From assembly GCA_023432075.1 (NCBI GenBank), contig JAEYVD010000700.1, positions 1-8,692 on the forward strand: 8,692 bases of DNA, read 5' to 3'. The DNA is from Pseudomonadota bacterium. GTDB lineage: Bacteria > Pseudomonadota > Gammaproteobacteria > Burkholderiales > Burkholderiaceae_B. Positions 1 through 6,509 of the stretch are shown in pieces. The notes under the pieces are model-generated. The model saw only the letters and a list, made by a program, of their open reading frames with translations, ran no database searches and was not told the origin of the DNA. Position 1 is the first letter of the stretch. Every line of letters begins with the position of its first letter. Position numbers and translations under genes: made by a program.

Positions 1-532
1 TCCGCCCCCTGGGCGATCTGGCGACGATGCTGGGCGCACTCAAGACGGGCTCGGTTGCGGCCAGCATGGCCACCATGTCCATGATGGAACAGGCCCGCCA
101 GGAAGGCTGGGCGTTCCCATCTTCGACGCCACTACCGAAGCGTCGTGGAACGAGTTCATGGGCGGCGACGTGCCGGGCATCGCGGCGCTGACGCTTCAAG
201 ACACCATCCAGAAGCGTCCCGAGGTCGTGCAGGCGTTTGTGACCGCCATGGTCAAGGCGCAGGACTTCATCACCGCCAACAGCGCGGCCGCCATCACGGA
301 TGTGATCTACGACGATTACCTGAGCGCCTTCCCCCGCGCCGCCATCGAGAAGACGCTGGGCGTCTACAAGGAGACGGTGTTCCTGAAGGACAACATCATC
401 ACCGAGGACGCGTACAACCGCATGACGGCCATCATGGGCGACGGGCGCCAGTTCTCCAATGAAGAGATCAAGACCGTGCCTTACGCCAAATGCGTGAACA
501 TGAGCTTCGTGCGCAAAGCCCGGGGCCTTTGA
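1..532 (+). pseudogene. ABC transporter solute-binding protein (NMT1/SsuA-like), C-terminal part, frameshifted
   Basis: The 3' part of a periplasmic binding protein that would deliver a small solute to the importer encoded just downstream. Two frames together give one continuous protein. Codons from position 3 read RPLGDLATMLGALKTGSVAA..., and from about 110 the next frame reads GVPIFDATTEASWNEF...FVRKARGL up to the TGA at 530-532. The upstream frame instead stops at 189-191. The join is best explained by loss of one G in the GGG at 109-111, since adding it gives ...EGWGVPIFD. The tail (VPGIAALTLQDTI, RPEVVQAFVTAMVKAQDFI) resembles the second lobe of NMT1/ThiY/SsuA binding proteins, where the imported solute varies widely. 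The stop overlaps the ATPase start (TGATG, 530-534), so it is the first visible gene of the operon. The N-terminus and signal peptide lie outside the window. Whether the shift is real decay or a base-call error cannot be decided here. Family is fairly sure; substrate unknown. Confidence 0.75.
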
Positions 533-1313
533 TGATCACGCTGGACAAGGTAGGCAAGGCGTACCAGTCGCGCCAGGGCACGACGCACGCCGTTGGCGAG
601 GTCAGCCTGACGATCAACGAAGGCGAATTCGTGTCGATCGTCGGGCCGTCGGGCTGCGGCAAGAGCACGCTCTTGAACATGATCGCGGGCTTTCTGCAGC
701 CCACCACCGGGACCATCCTGGTGGACGGCCGCGTGGTGGACGGGCAGGTGCCGCCCGCGCTGGGCTACATCTTCCAGAAGGACACGCTGCTGCCGTGGTT
801 CAGCGTCAGGAAGAACGTGGCGCTGGGGTTGAAATTCCAGGGCGTGCCGGCCGACCGGATCGCAAAGCGTGTCGCCGAACTGCTTGAACTCGGCCACCTG
901 AGCGCCTTCGCCGACGCCTTTCCGCATCAGCTCTCCGGCGGCATGCGCCGGCGCGTGGCGCTGTTGATGAGCTTGGCGGTCGAGCCGCGCATCCTGCTGC
1001 TGGACGAGCCCTTCGGGGCGCTGGACACGCACACCAAGACCCACCTGCACCGAGAGCTGATGGAGATCTGGCGCAAGCTGGGCCAGACCATCGTGATGGT
1101 CACGCACGACCTGGACGAAGCCATCCTGCTGTCCGACCGCGTGGTGGTGCTGTCCGGTCCGCCCAGCCGCGTGCTGCTGGACGAGCGCATCCAGATCCCG
1201 CATCCGCGCGACGTCTTCACGCTGCGCGAAACGCCGCAGTTCGTCTCCCACGTGCAAAGCCTCTGGAGCGTGCTGGGCCAGCAGTTCCGCGCCGCCGCCT
1301 GTACCGACAGTGA
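532..1313 (+). CDS. ABC transporter ATP-binding protein (SsuB/TauB-like), apparent frameshift at the 3' end
   Basis: Cytoplasmic ATPase subunit of a nitrate/sulfonate/taurine-type importer. From ATG 532 (in the TGATG overlap with the binding protein) all ATPase motifs are present: Walker A GPSGCGKST (residues 38-46), Q-loop Q82, signature LSGGM (134-138), Walker B ILLLDEP (154-160) and switch His192. The signature is followed by RRR where RQR is usual. The family-like sequence ends at about residue 256 (LGQQFRAAA). After that the frame stays open to 1989, fully overlapping the permease, and the extra residues are an Arg/His/Pro/Gly-rich shadow of it. One extra C near 1299 would give ...AAALYRQ and stop at TGA 1311-1313. 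That stop makes the same TGATG junction (1311-1315) with the permease as at 530-534, and a normal length of about 260 residues. The literal uninterrupted frame is 532-1989 (485 residues). A real C-terminal extension is possible but unlikely. Confidence 0.85.
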
Positions 1314-2167
1314 TGAATTCGATGGATACCGCCGACACCCTGCAGGACCAGTTGCGGCTGGACCGCCGTGCCAACGCCGCGCGCCGCGTGCGCATCACCT
1401 TGTGGCAGGTGCTGATCCTTGCCGTCATCCTGGGCTCGTGGGAGATTCTCACGCGCATTCCGTGGTTCACCCAGAACACGCTTTTCGATCCCTTTTTCAT
1501 CAGCCAGCCCTCGCGCGTCGCCGTGCGGTTGTGGGAATGGCTGCAACCGGGGCCGCGGTCGGTCTGGCCGCACCTGTGGCTGACGCTGCAGGCGACGCTG
1601 GTGGGCCTGGTGGTGGGTGTGGGCAGCGGCTTCGTGGTGGGCATGACGCTCAGCCGCAGCCGCTTTCTGGCCGACGTGTTCAATCCGTTCATCGTGGCGT
1701 TCAATTCCATGCCGCGGATTGCGTTCGTCCCGCTCATCACCATGTTCTTCGGCCTGGGGCTGGCGTCCAAGGTAGTCACGTCGTGGTTCGTCGTGTTCTT
1801 TCTGGTGTTCTTCAACACCTACAAGGGCGGGCGCAGCGTGGAGCGCGAGCTTGTCGATTTCTGCCGCACGCTGGGCGGCTCGCCGCGCCAGATCCTGTGG
1901 CGGGTGCGCATCCCCACGGCCGCGGCCTGGACCTTTGCCGCGCTGCCCAACGCCATCAGCTTTGCGCTGATCGGCGTGGTGCTGGCTGAGTTCGTGGGCT
2001 CGACCACGGGCATGGGATATCTGATGATCACCGCGCTGGCGACGCTGAACGCCACCGACATGTTTGCGGCGGTGACGCTGCTGTCCATCGTCGGCATCGC
2101 GCTGGTCTATTGTGTGACGTGGATCGAACGGCGGCTCTTGCACTGGGCGCCGGAGTTCCGGGAATGA
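1313..2167 (+). CDS. ABC transporter permease (SsuC/TauC-like, BPD inner-membrane component)
   Basis: Inner-membrane channel subunit of the importer, 284 residues from ATG 1313, normal for the family. GTG 1310 and ATG 1322 are alternative starts; 1313 is preferred because it gives a TGATG overlap with the presumed ATPase stop. Numbering from the GTG, hydrophobic spans lie near residues 30-50, 90-113, 124-148, 155-170, 205-228 and 250-272, consistent with six membrane helices. The conserved cytoplasmic coupling loop (EAA motif), which docks on the ATPase, is DFCRTLGGSPRQILWRVRIP at about 183-202. The RIAFVPLITMFFGLG segment before it is typical of the SsuC/TauC group. The gene is intact although both of its upstream partners appear frameshifted. 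It ends ATGA (2164-2167), overlapping the next gene by four bases, so permease and dehydrogenase are probably co-translated. Substrate cannot be assigned. Confidence 0.92.
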   Translation: MNSMDTADTLQDQLRLDRRANAARRVRITLWQVLILAVILGSWEILTRIPWFTQNTLFDPFFISQPSRVAVRLWEWLQPGPRSVWPHLWLTLQATLVGLVVGVGSGFVVGMTLSRSRFLADVFNPFIVAFNSMPRIAFVPLITMFFGLGLASKVVTSWFVVFFLVFFNTYKGGRSVERELVDFCRTLGGSPRQILWRVRIPTAAAWTFAALPNAISFALIGVVLAEFVGSTTGMGYLMITALATLNATDMFAAVTLLSIVGIALVYCVTWIERRLLHWAPEFRE

Positions 2168-2961
2168 GCGAGGCCCGAAAGATGAAGACCCTTCCGTATC
2201 TGCGCAATTTCGACCTGACGGGACAGGTGGCGCTGGTGACCGGCTCGGCCCGCGGGCTGGGCTTTTGCATCGCGCGGGCGCTGGCCGGTTGCGGCGCGCG
2301 CGTGCTGATCAACGGCCGCAACGCCGACGCGGTCAATGCGGCAGTGGCCGAACTGACGGGCGCGGGCCTGGACGCGCATCCGCTGCCGTTCGACGTGACC
2401 GACGACGCGGCGATGGCGGCGGCCTTTGAACGCATCGACAGCGAACACGAGCGCCTGGACATCCTGGTGAACAACGTGGGCGCGCGCAACCGCAAGACGC
2501 TGCAGGACACCAGCCCCGCTGAAATCCGCGAACTCATCGACACCGATCTGGTGGCCGGCATGCTGCTGGCCAAGTTCGCGGCCGAGCGCATGATGCGCCA
2601 GGGCGGCGGCCGGCTGATCGCGATTACATCGGTGGTGGGGGAGCTGGCGCGCGCGGGGGACGCGGTGTATCCCGCGGCCAAGCAGGGCCTCACCGGCATG
2701 GTGCGTGCGCTGGCGGCGGAATTTGGCGGGCATTACATCACCAGCAACGCCATCGCGCCGGGGACGTTTGCCACGGAGACCAATGCGGAGATGGTGGCGG
2801 ACCCGCAGTTCGGGCCGCGCGTAGCTTCACGCAATCCGACGGGTCGCTGGGGCGAACCGGAAGAAATCGCGGGCGCAGCGGTGTTCCTGGCTTCGCCTGC
2901 GGCGTCGTACGTGAATGGCCACGTGCTGGTGGTGGACGGCGGGCTGTCGATTCAGTTTTGA
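2164..2961 (+). CDS. SDR-family NAD(P)-dependent oxidoreductase (gluconate 5-dehydrogenase-like)
   Basis: Soluble classical short-chain dehydrogenase, 265 residues, that should interconvert an alcohol and a carbonyl with NAD(P). Visible motifs: cofactor loop TGSARGLG (26-33), NNVG (103-106), catalytic Ser156, Tyr169 and Lys173 (YPAAK), PG (199-200), and the C-terminal RWGEPEEIAGAAVFLAS and VNGHVLVVDGG blocks seen in gluconate 5-dehydrogenase-like members. The basic residue in NGRN after the second strand (about 50-53) hints at NADP(H), but this is weak. The usual tetrad Asn on helix 4 appears to be Asp128 (TDLVAG). ATG 2164 is chosen for the four-base overlap with the permease and a GGAG at 2152-2155; ATG 2182 is an alternative. 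Position as last gene of the importer operon suggests it acts on the imported solute or a product of it, which is inference. The exact substrate is unknown. Confidence 0.9.
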   Translation: MSEARKMKTLPYLRNFDLTGQVALVTGSARGLGFCIARALAGCGARVLINGRNADAVNAAVAELTGAGLDAHPLPFDVTDDAAMAAAFERIDSEHERLDILVNNVGARNRKTLQDTSPAEIRELIDTDLVAGMLLAKFAAERMMRQGGGRLIAITSVVGELARAGDAVYPAAKQGLTGMVRALAAEFGGHYITSNAIAPGTFATETNAEMVADPQFGPRVASRNPTGRWGEPEEIAGAAVFLASPAASYVNGHVLVVDGGLSIQF

Positions 2962-3004
2962 AGACGGCGGGGTGTCTGAAATCGTCGTGTGCCGCGCTGG
3001 CGCC

Positions 3005-3053
3005 GGTGTCAGAAACCGACTTTTTCAGCGGTGCCGCACCGGTGTCTGACACC
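3005..3053. repeat. GGTGTC-family inverted repeat between convergent genes
   Basis: GGTGTCAGAAACCG (3005-3018) is the reverse complement of CGGTGTCTGACACC (3040-3053) with 13 of 14 positions matching, around a 21-nt loop. The right arm contains the perfect palindrome GGTGTCTGACACC (3041-3053), and a third copy of the core, GGTGTCTGA, lies at 2971-2979. The unit fills most of the 101-bp gap between the dehydrogenase stop (2961) and the acetolactate synthase stop (3063). RNA from either strand could fold, so it may act as a bidirectional terminator. There is no clean T-run directly after the stem; the TTTTT lies inside the loop (3021-3025). From memory, similar GGTGTCTGACACC motifs are scattered between genes in Bordetella/Achromobacter; not checked. 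Confidence 0.7.
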
Positions 3054-3062
3054 TCGAAACGC

Positions 3063-4898
3063 TCAGGTCGTCTCGTCCTGATACCAGACGCCTTCGGCCA
3101 GCATCATCTTCTGGTGGCCATGTCCCGCCGGCATCATCGGGAAGCAGTTTTCCTGCGCAGTGACCGCCACGTCCAGGAAGTACGGGCCATCGTGCGCCAG
3201 GCATTCGGCCAGCGCGGCGTCCAGCTTGGCGGGGTCATCCACCCGCGCCGCGCCCCAGCCGAAGGCGCGCGCCAGCGCCACGAAATCCGGCAGCGACGCG
3301 TTGTAGCTGTGGCTGTAGCGGCCGCCGTGGATTAGTTCCTGCCACTGGCGCACCATGCCCATGTAGCCGTTGTTGCACAGCACGACCTTGACGGGCGTCT
3401 CGTGCTGCATGGCGGTGGACAATTCCTGGATGTTCATCAGCACCGAGGCGTCGCCGCTGACGCAGACCACCGTCTTGTCCGGGTGGGCGACCTGCGCGCC
3501 GATGGCGGCCGGCACGCCGTAGCCCATCGTGCCCGCGCCGCCAGACGTCAACCAGCGGTTCGGACGGTCAAAGCGCAGATACTGCGCCGCCCACATCTGA
3601 TGCTGGCCCACATCGGTGGAGACGATGGCATCGCGGCCCGACAGCGCGGCGTTCAGGCGCGACATCAGGTGCTGCGGCAGGATGGCGTCGGGCGCGGGCG
3701 TGAAGCCCAGGCAGTCCTGCGCGCGCCAGGCGTCGATGCGCTTGAACCAGGGCGCCAGGCGCGCGGGCTCCAGCGGGGTGTCGCCCAGTTCGGCGCGCAG
3801 CGCCCGCACCAGCGGCAGGCAGTCACCCACCAGCGCCACGTCCACGCGCACCACCTTGTTGATCGAGGCGGGATCGATGTCGATATGGATCTTGCGGGCG
3901 TGCGGGCAGAACTCGGACAGCTTGCCGGTGATGCGGTCGTCAAAGCGCGCGCCAATGCAGACGACGAGGTCCGAGTTGTGCATGGCGAGGTTGGCTTCGA
4001 CCGTGCCGTGCATGCCCAGCATGCCCACGAATTGCGGGTCGGAAGCGGGAAACGCGCCCAGGCCCATCAACGTCAGCGTGCAAGGCGCGCCGGTGTGGCG
4101 CACCAAATCGGTAAACGCTTCGCAGGCCTCGGGACCGGCGTTCACCAGTCCGCCGCCGCCGTAGAAGATGGGACGCTTGGCCTGCGCAATCAGCGCGGCG
4201 GCGCGGCGCACGGCCGACTGCGGCAGCTTGGCCGCCAGCTTGCCCGACTGCCGGCGCGCGCGCAGCGCGGCCAGCTTGTGCTGCGAGGGCACATCCAGGC
4301 CATCGCCGCTGTCGCGCGGCACCGCAAGCTGCACGTCCTTGGGAAAATCCACCAGCACCGGGCCGGGACGGCCCTGGCGCGTCAGTTCACAAGCCCGGGC
4401 CGTCACGCCGGCCACGTCATCCACCGCGCGGATCTGGGTGTTCCACTTGGTGACGGAACGCGAAATGCCGATGGCGTCGCATTCCTGGAAGGCGTCGGTG
4501 CCGATGGCCGCCGTGGCCACCTGACCGCTGATGCACAGCACCGGGATCGAATCGCACATGGCGTCCAGGAGGCCCGAGGTCGTGTTCGCCATGCCGGGCC
4601 CGGAAGTCACGAACACCACCCCTGTGCGGCCGGTGGTGCGGGCGTAGCCCTCGGCCGCGTGCACGGCGGCCTGCTCGTGGCGCACCAGCACGTGGCGCAG
4701 GCGCGGCTCGGCGTACAAGGCGTCATACAGGGGCAGCACGGCGCCGCCCGGATAGCCGAAGACCGTATCGACGCCGTGTGCAATCAGCGTGTCGAGCAGA
4801 ATTTTCGCCCCGTTTTCAGGGGCGGTTTCGGTGGCGGTTTCCGTGGCGGCAAGTGCGGCGGCGGCGGTGGGGTGCAGGCGATCGTTCATGCTATCCAT
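3063..4898 (-). CDS. ilvB: Acetolactate synthase large (catalytic) subunit
   Basis: ThDP- and FAD-dependent enzyme that joins two pyruvates to 2-acetolactate (or pyruvate with 2-oxobutyrate), the first common step of valine, leucine and isoleucine synthesis. 611 residues, slightly longer than usual because of an Ala/Thr/Glu-rich N-terminus. Visible: the N-terminal ThDP domain with catalytic Glu75 ([15 protein letters not shown]), [15 protein letters not shown], the central FAD-type domain ([13 protein letters not shown]), and the C-terminal ThDP/Mg site [14 protein letters not shown] (482-495) with NNGYMGM. Trp519 in VRQWQ aligns with the known herbicide-site Trp. No small regulatory subunit (ilvN/ilvH) lies beside it, so it is probably a second, stand-alone paralogue or borrows a subunit from elsewhere. 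ATG 4898 is used; ATG 4889 is a close alternative and neither has a clear Shine-Dalgarno. Divergent from an Lrp/AsnC regulator that probably controls it. A related ThDP enzyme (catabolic ALS) is possible, but biosynthetic-type motifs dominate. Confidence 0.92.
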   Translation of the reverse strand: MDSMNDRLHPTAAAALAATETATETAPENGAKILLDTLIAHGVDTVFGYPGGAVLPLYDALYAEPRLRHVLVRHEQAAVHAAEGYARTTGRTGVVFVTSGPGMANTTSGLLDAMCDSIPVLCISGQVATAAIGTDAFQECDAIGISRSVTKWNTQIRAVDDVAGVTARACELTRQGRPGPVLVDFPKDVQLAVPRDSGDGLDVPSQHKLAALRARRQSGKLAAKLPQSAVRRAAALIAQAKRPIFYGGGGLVNAGPEACEAFTDLVRHTGAPCTLTLMGLGAFPASDPQFVGMLGMHGTVEANLAMHNSDLVVCIGARFDDRITGKLSEFCPHARKIHIDIDPASINKVVRVDVALVGDCLPLVRALRAELGDTPLEPARLAPWFKRIDAWRAQDCLGFTPAPDAILPQHLMSRLNAALSGRDAIVSTDVGQHQMWAAQYLRFDRPNRWLTSGGAGTMGYGVPAAIGAQVAHPDKTVVCVSGDASVLMNIQELSTAMQHETPVKVVLCNNGYMGMVRQWQELIHGGRYSHSYNASLPDFVALARAFGWGAARVDDPAKLDAALAECLAHDGPYFLDVAVTAQENCFPMMPAGHGHQKMMLAEGVWYQDETT

Positions 4899-4913
4899 CT
4901 TATTGGTAGAACC

Positions 4914-4930
4914 GAAGAATTTTTATCTTC
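4914..4930. promoter_or_regulatory. Candidate Lrp/AsnC operator (AT-rich dyad)
   Basis: GAAGA-ATTTTTA-TCTTC is a perfect 5-bp dyad around an AT core. The inner 15 bases (4915-4929) agree at 11 of 15 positions with the E. coli Lrp consensus YAGHAWATTWTDCTR as I recall it. It is an AT-rich island in GC-rich DNA, 15 bp upstream of the ilvB start and about 60 bp upstream of the Lrp-type gene. That suits shared control of both genes, including autoregulation. Binding is inferred. Confidence 0.45.
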
Positions 4931-4975
4931 TTTTCCACGGATAACGGGCGAACGGAGTAAATTCATCTTTGATTT

Positions 4976-4980
4976 GGAGG
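4976..4980 (+). promoter_or_regulatory. Ribosome binding site of the Lrp/AsnC gene
   Basis: GGAGG ends 11 nt before ATG 4992. It fixes the start of the regulator at 4992, although the frame stays open far upstream through the antisense of ilvB, back to 3402. Confidence 0.75.
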
Positions 4981-4991
4981 AATCAAAGAAA

Positions 4992-5462
4992 ATGAACCTC
5001 GACAAGTTCGACTTGGCCATTTTGAAGGTGCTGCAGGACAACGCGCGCGCCAGCCTGAACGACATCGGCGCGGCGGTCGGGCTGTCGTCCACGCCGTGCT
5101 GGAATCGCATCAAGCGCATGGAGAGCGCCGGCGTCATCCGCGGCTACACGGTGGACATCGATCCGGCCAGCCTGGGCTTCATGGACACGGTCATCGTCCA
5201 CGTGACCCTGGAAAGCCACAGCGAAGAGACCCTGTATGAATTCGGCCGCGCGCTGGCGCAGATCCCCGAGGTGCTGGAGGCGTTTCTGGTGTCGGGCGAC
5301 TATGACTATTACATCCGCATCGCCGTGCGCGACACCCGCGACTACGAGCGCCTCTTGCGCGAACAGCTCTACCGCATCCCGGGCATCCGGCACAGCAAGT
5401 CCTGCTTTGTGCTGCGCCGGCTGAAGGAAACCAAGCTGCCGCTGACCGGGCCGGCGTCGTAA
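4992..5462 (+). CDS. Lrp/AsnC-family transcriptional regulator
   Basis: 156 residues, the standard size for leucine-responsive/AsnC regulators, which bind DNA as dimers to octamers and sense amino acids. Residues about 5-50 form the winged helix-turn-helix (FDLAILKVLQDNARASLNDI then GLSSTPCWNRIKRMESAGVI). Residues about 65-148 form the RAM ligand-binding domain, with the conserved SGDYDYYIRI turn (101-110) and a C-terminal SKSCFVLRRLKETKLPL. The start is set by GGAGG at 4976-4980. It is divergent from ilvB with a 93-bp gap containing an Lrp-box-like dyad, the usual arrangement for an Lrp-type regulator and its target. Branched-chain amino acids are plausible effectors, but this is inferred from the neighbour only. 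It converges on the bestrophin gene with 20 bp between stops and no obvious terminator there. Confidence 0.93.
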   Translation: MNLDKFDLAILKVLQDNARASLNDIGAAVGLSSTPCWNRIKRMESAGVIRGYTVDIDPASLGFMDTVIVHVTLESHSEETLYEFGRALAQIPEVLEAFLVSGDYDYYIRIAVRDTRDYERLLREQLYRIPGIRHSKSCFVLRRLKETKLPLTGPAS

Positions 5463-5482
5463 GCCGCCGCCGCCCAACTGTT

Positions 5483-6403
5483 TCAGCGCAGCACGTAGTC
5501 CACCGGCACCGCCGGCTCGGGCAAGGGGCGCACGCCCAGCCCCTCGAGCAGGTCGATCTCGATGACGCGGGCCAGCGCCGACAGCGGCAGGTCGTTCTCG
5601 TCCGCGCCGAAGGGGTCTTCCAGCTCGTCGCCCAGCGCGTCCAGGCCGAAGAACGTATAGGCGACGATGGTCACCGCAAGCGGCGTCAGGAATTCCAGCG
5701 TGCCCACCAGCCCGAAGGGCAGCAGCAGGCAGAACAGCCACGCCGTGCGATGCAGGAGCAGCGAATAGGCGAACGGACAGGGCGTGAACTTGATGCGCTC
5801 GCAGGCCGCCTGGATGGCGGCGCACTGCGCCACGCGCTGGGTCAGGCCCTGGTACAGGATGTCGGTCAGCTCGCCGCGCCGCAGGCAGGCCGCGAGATCC
5901 CGGTTGATCGCCAGAAGCAGGGCATCGGGCACGTTGCGGCAGCCGGCCAGCGTGTCCAGCTCGTCCTGCTGCACCCACGGCCGCACCGCCTCGACCATGT
6001 CCTGCCCGCGAAGCCGCGCCGCCAGCCCGTAGCCGAATCCGATGCAGCGCCGCACCAGCCGCTCCTGCAAGGGATTGGCGGTGCTGGACGCCAGCAGCAC
6101 GGCGCTCTCGCGCGCCAGGCTGCGCGCCTGCACGACGAGGTCGCCCCATTGCTTGCGGGCTTCCCACCAGCGGTCATAGCAGACGTTGTTGCGAAAGCCC
6201 ATGAAGACGGACAGGGCCAGCCCGAAGAGCGAGAACGGCACCGCGGTCAGATGCGCGGGCGAGAAGAACTGGCGGTGGTACATCCACACCACCACGCAGG
6301 AGAGCACCGTGATGACGATGATCCTGCTGAGGATGCGCGGGATGATGGAACCGCGCAGTACAAAGAACAAAGCCAGCGCGGAGGGCCGCGGACGGACGAT
6401 CAT
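5483..6403 (-). CDS. Bestrophin-family ion channel (YneE/UPF0187-like)
   Basis: Predicted inner-membrane channel of 306 residues, normal for bacterial bestrophins; the structurally studied bacterial homologue from Klebsiella is cation-selective, whereas animal bestrophins are chloride channels. Hallmarks: N-terminus MIVRPRPSALALFFVLRGSI; a first hydrophobic span (about 28-42); the signature FRNNVCYDRWWEARKQWG (70-87); RIKFTPCPFAY (203-213) entering the next membrane span; and the acidic clasp DELEDPFGADENDLPL (259-274). ATG 6403 is chosen because MIVRP is the normal family start; the frame is open up to 6817, but that stretch is antisense to the SET gene. No strong Shine-Dalgarno is visible. 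The gene is divergent from the SET methyltransferase (106-bp gap) and convergent with the Lrp gene. Physiological role in bacteria is not well established, and I see no partner here that settles it. Confidence 0.93.
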   Translation of the reverse strand: MIVRPRPSALALFFVLRGSIIPRILSRIIVITVLSCVVVWMYHRQFFSPAHLTAVPFSLFGLALSVFMGFRNNVCYDRWWEARKQWGDLVVQARSLARESAVLLASSTANPLQERLVRRCIGFGYGLAARLRGQDMVEAVRPWVQQDELDTLAGCRNVPDALLLAINRDLAACLRRGELTDILYQGLTQRVAQCAAIQAACERIKFTPCPFAYSLLLHRTAWLFCLLLPFGLVGTLEFLTPLAVTIVAYTFFGLDALGDELEDPFGADENDLPLSALARVIEIDLLEGLGVRPLPEPAVPVDYVLR

Positions 6404-6436
6404 GATGAATATCAAACAAGGGACAAGCCGGCGCTC

Positions 6437-6442
6437 ACTATA
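6437..6442 (-). promoter_or_regulatory. Candidate -10 element of the bestrophin gene
   Basis: On the minus strand this reads TATAGT, 33 bp upstream of the bestrophin ATG. That implies a 5' leader of roughly 25-30 nt. No convincing -35 hexamer is seen at 16-18 bp, so the call is tentative. Confidence 0.35.
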
Positions 6443-6471
6443 CGCCTGTGATCGCGCAAAGAGGCCGCCGA

Positions 6472-6477
6472 TATAAT
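6472..6477 (+). promoter_or_regulatory. -10 element of the SET-domain gene (TATAAT)
   Basis: A perfect TATAAT lies 32 bp before the SET start codon, giving a leader of about 25 nt. The -35 region is poor (TGATCG at 17-bp spacing). There is no clear Shine-Dalgarno in the leader, so translation may rely on the short unstructured 5' end. The -10 elements of the two divergent genes are only about 30 bp apart and their promoters probably overlap. Confidence 0.5.
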
Positions 6478-6509
6478 TCTGTTTCGTCTCACGCCACACG
6501 CGACCCTCA

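Noticed and set aside
108..112. Programmed ribosomal frameshifting in the binding protein
   Set aside because: No slippery heptamer or downstream stimulator was seen, and the family has no known need for recoding; a one-base deletion is simpler.
481..1818. Long minus-strand frame of 445 codons
   Set aside because: Antisense to ATPase and permease; low-complexity His/Arg/Gln composition typical of the complement of GC-rich genes; no start signal.
1314..1989. Continuation of the ATPase frame past the end of the ABC domain, as a fusion protein
   Set aside because: The extra residues are an Arg/His/Pro/Gly-rich shadow of the permease gene with no family features; a frameshift near 1299 explains it better.
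4801..4898. Repeat-like GGCGGTTTC/GGTGGCGG stretch at the ilvB 5' end
   Set aside because: Explained by the Ala/Thr/Glu-rich codons of the N-terminus (ATETATETA); irregular and short.
3402..4991. Upstream extension of the Lrp/AsnC frame to 3402
   Set aside because: This is the complement of ilvB; the regulator's family start and GGAGG place the true start at 4992.
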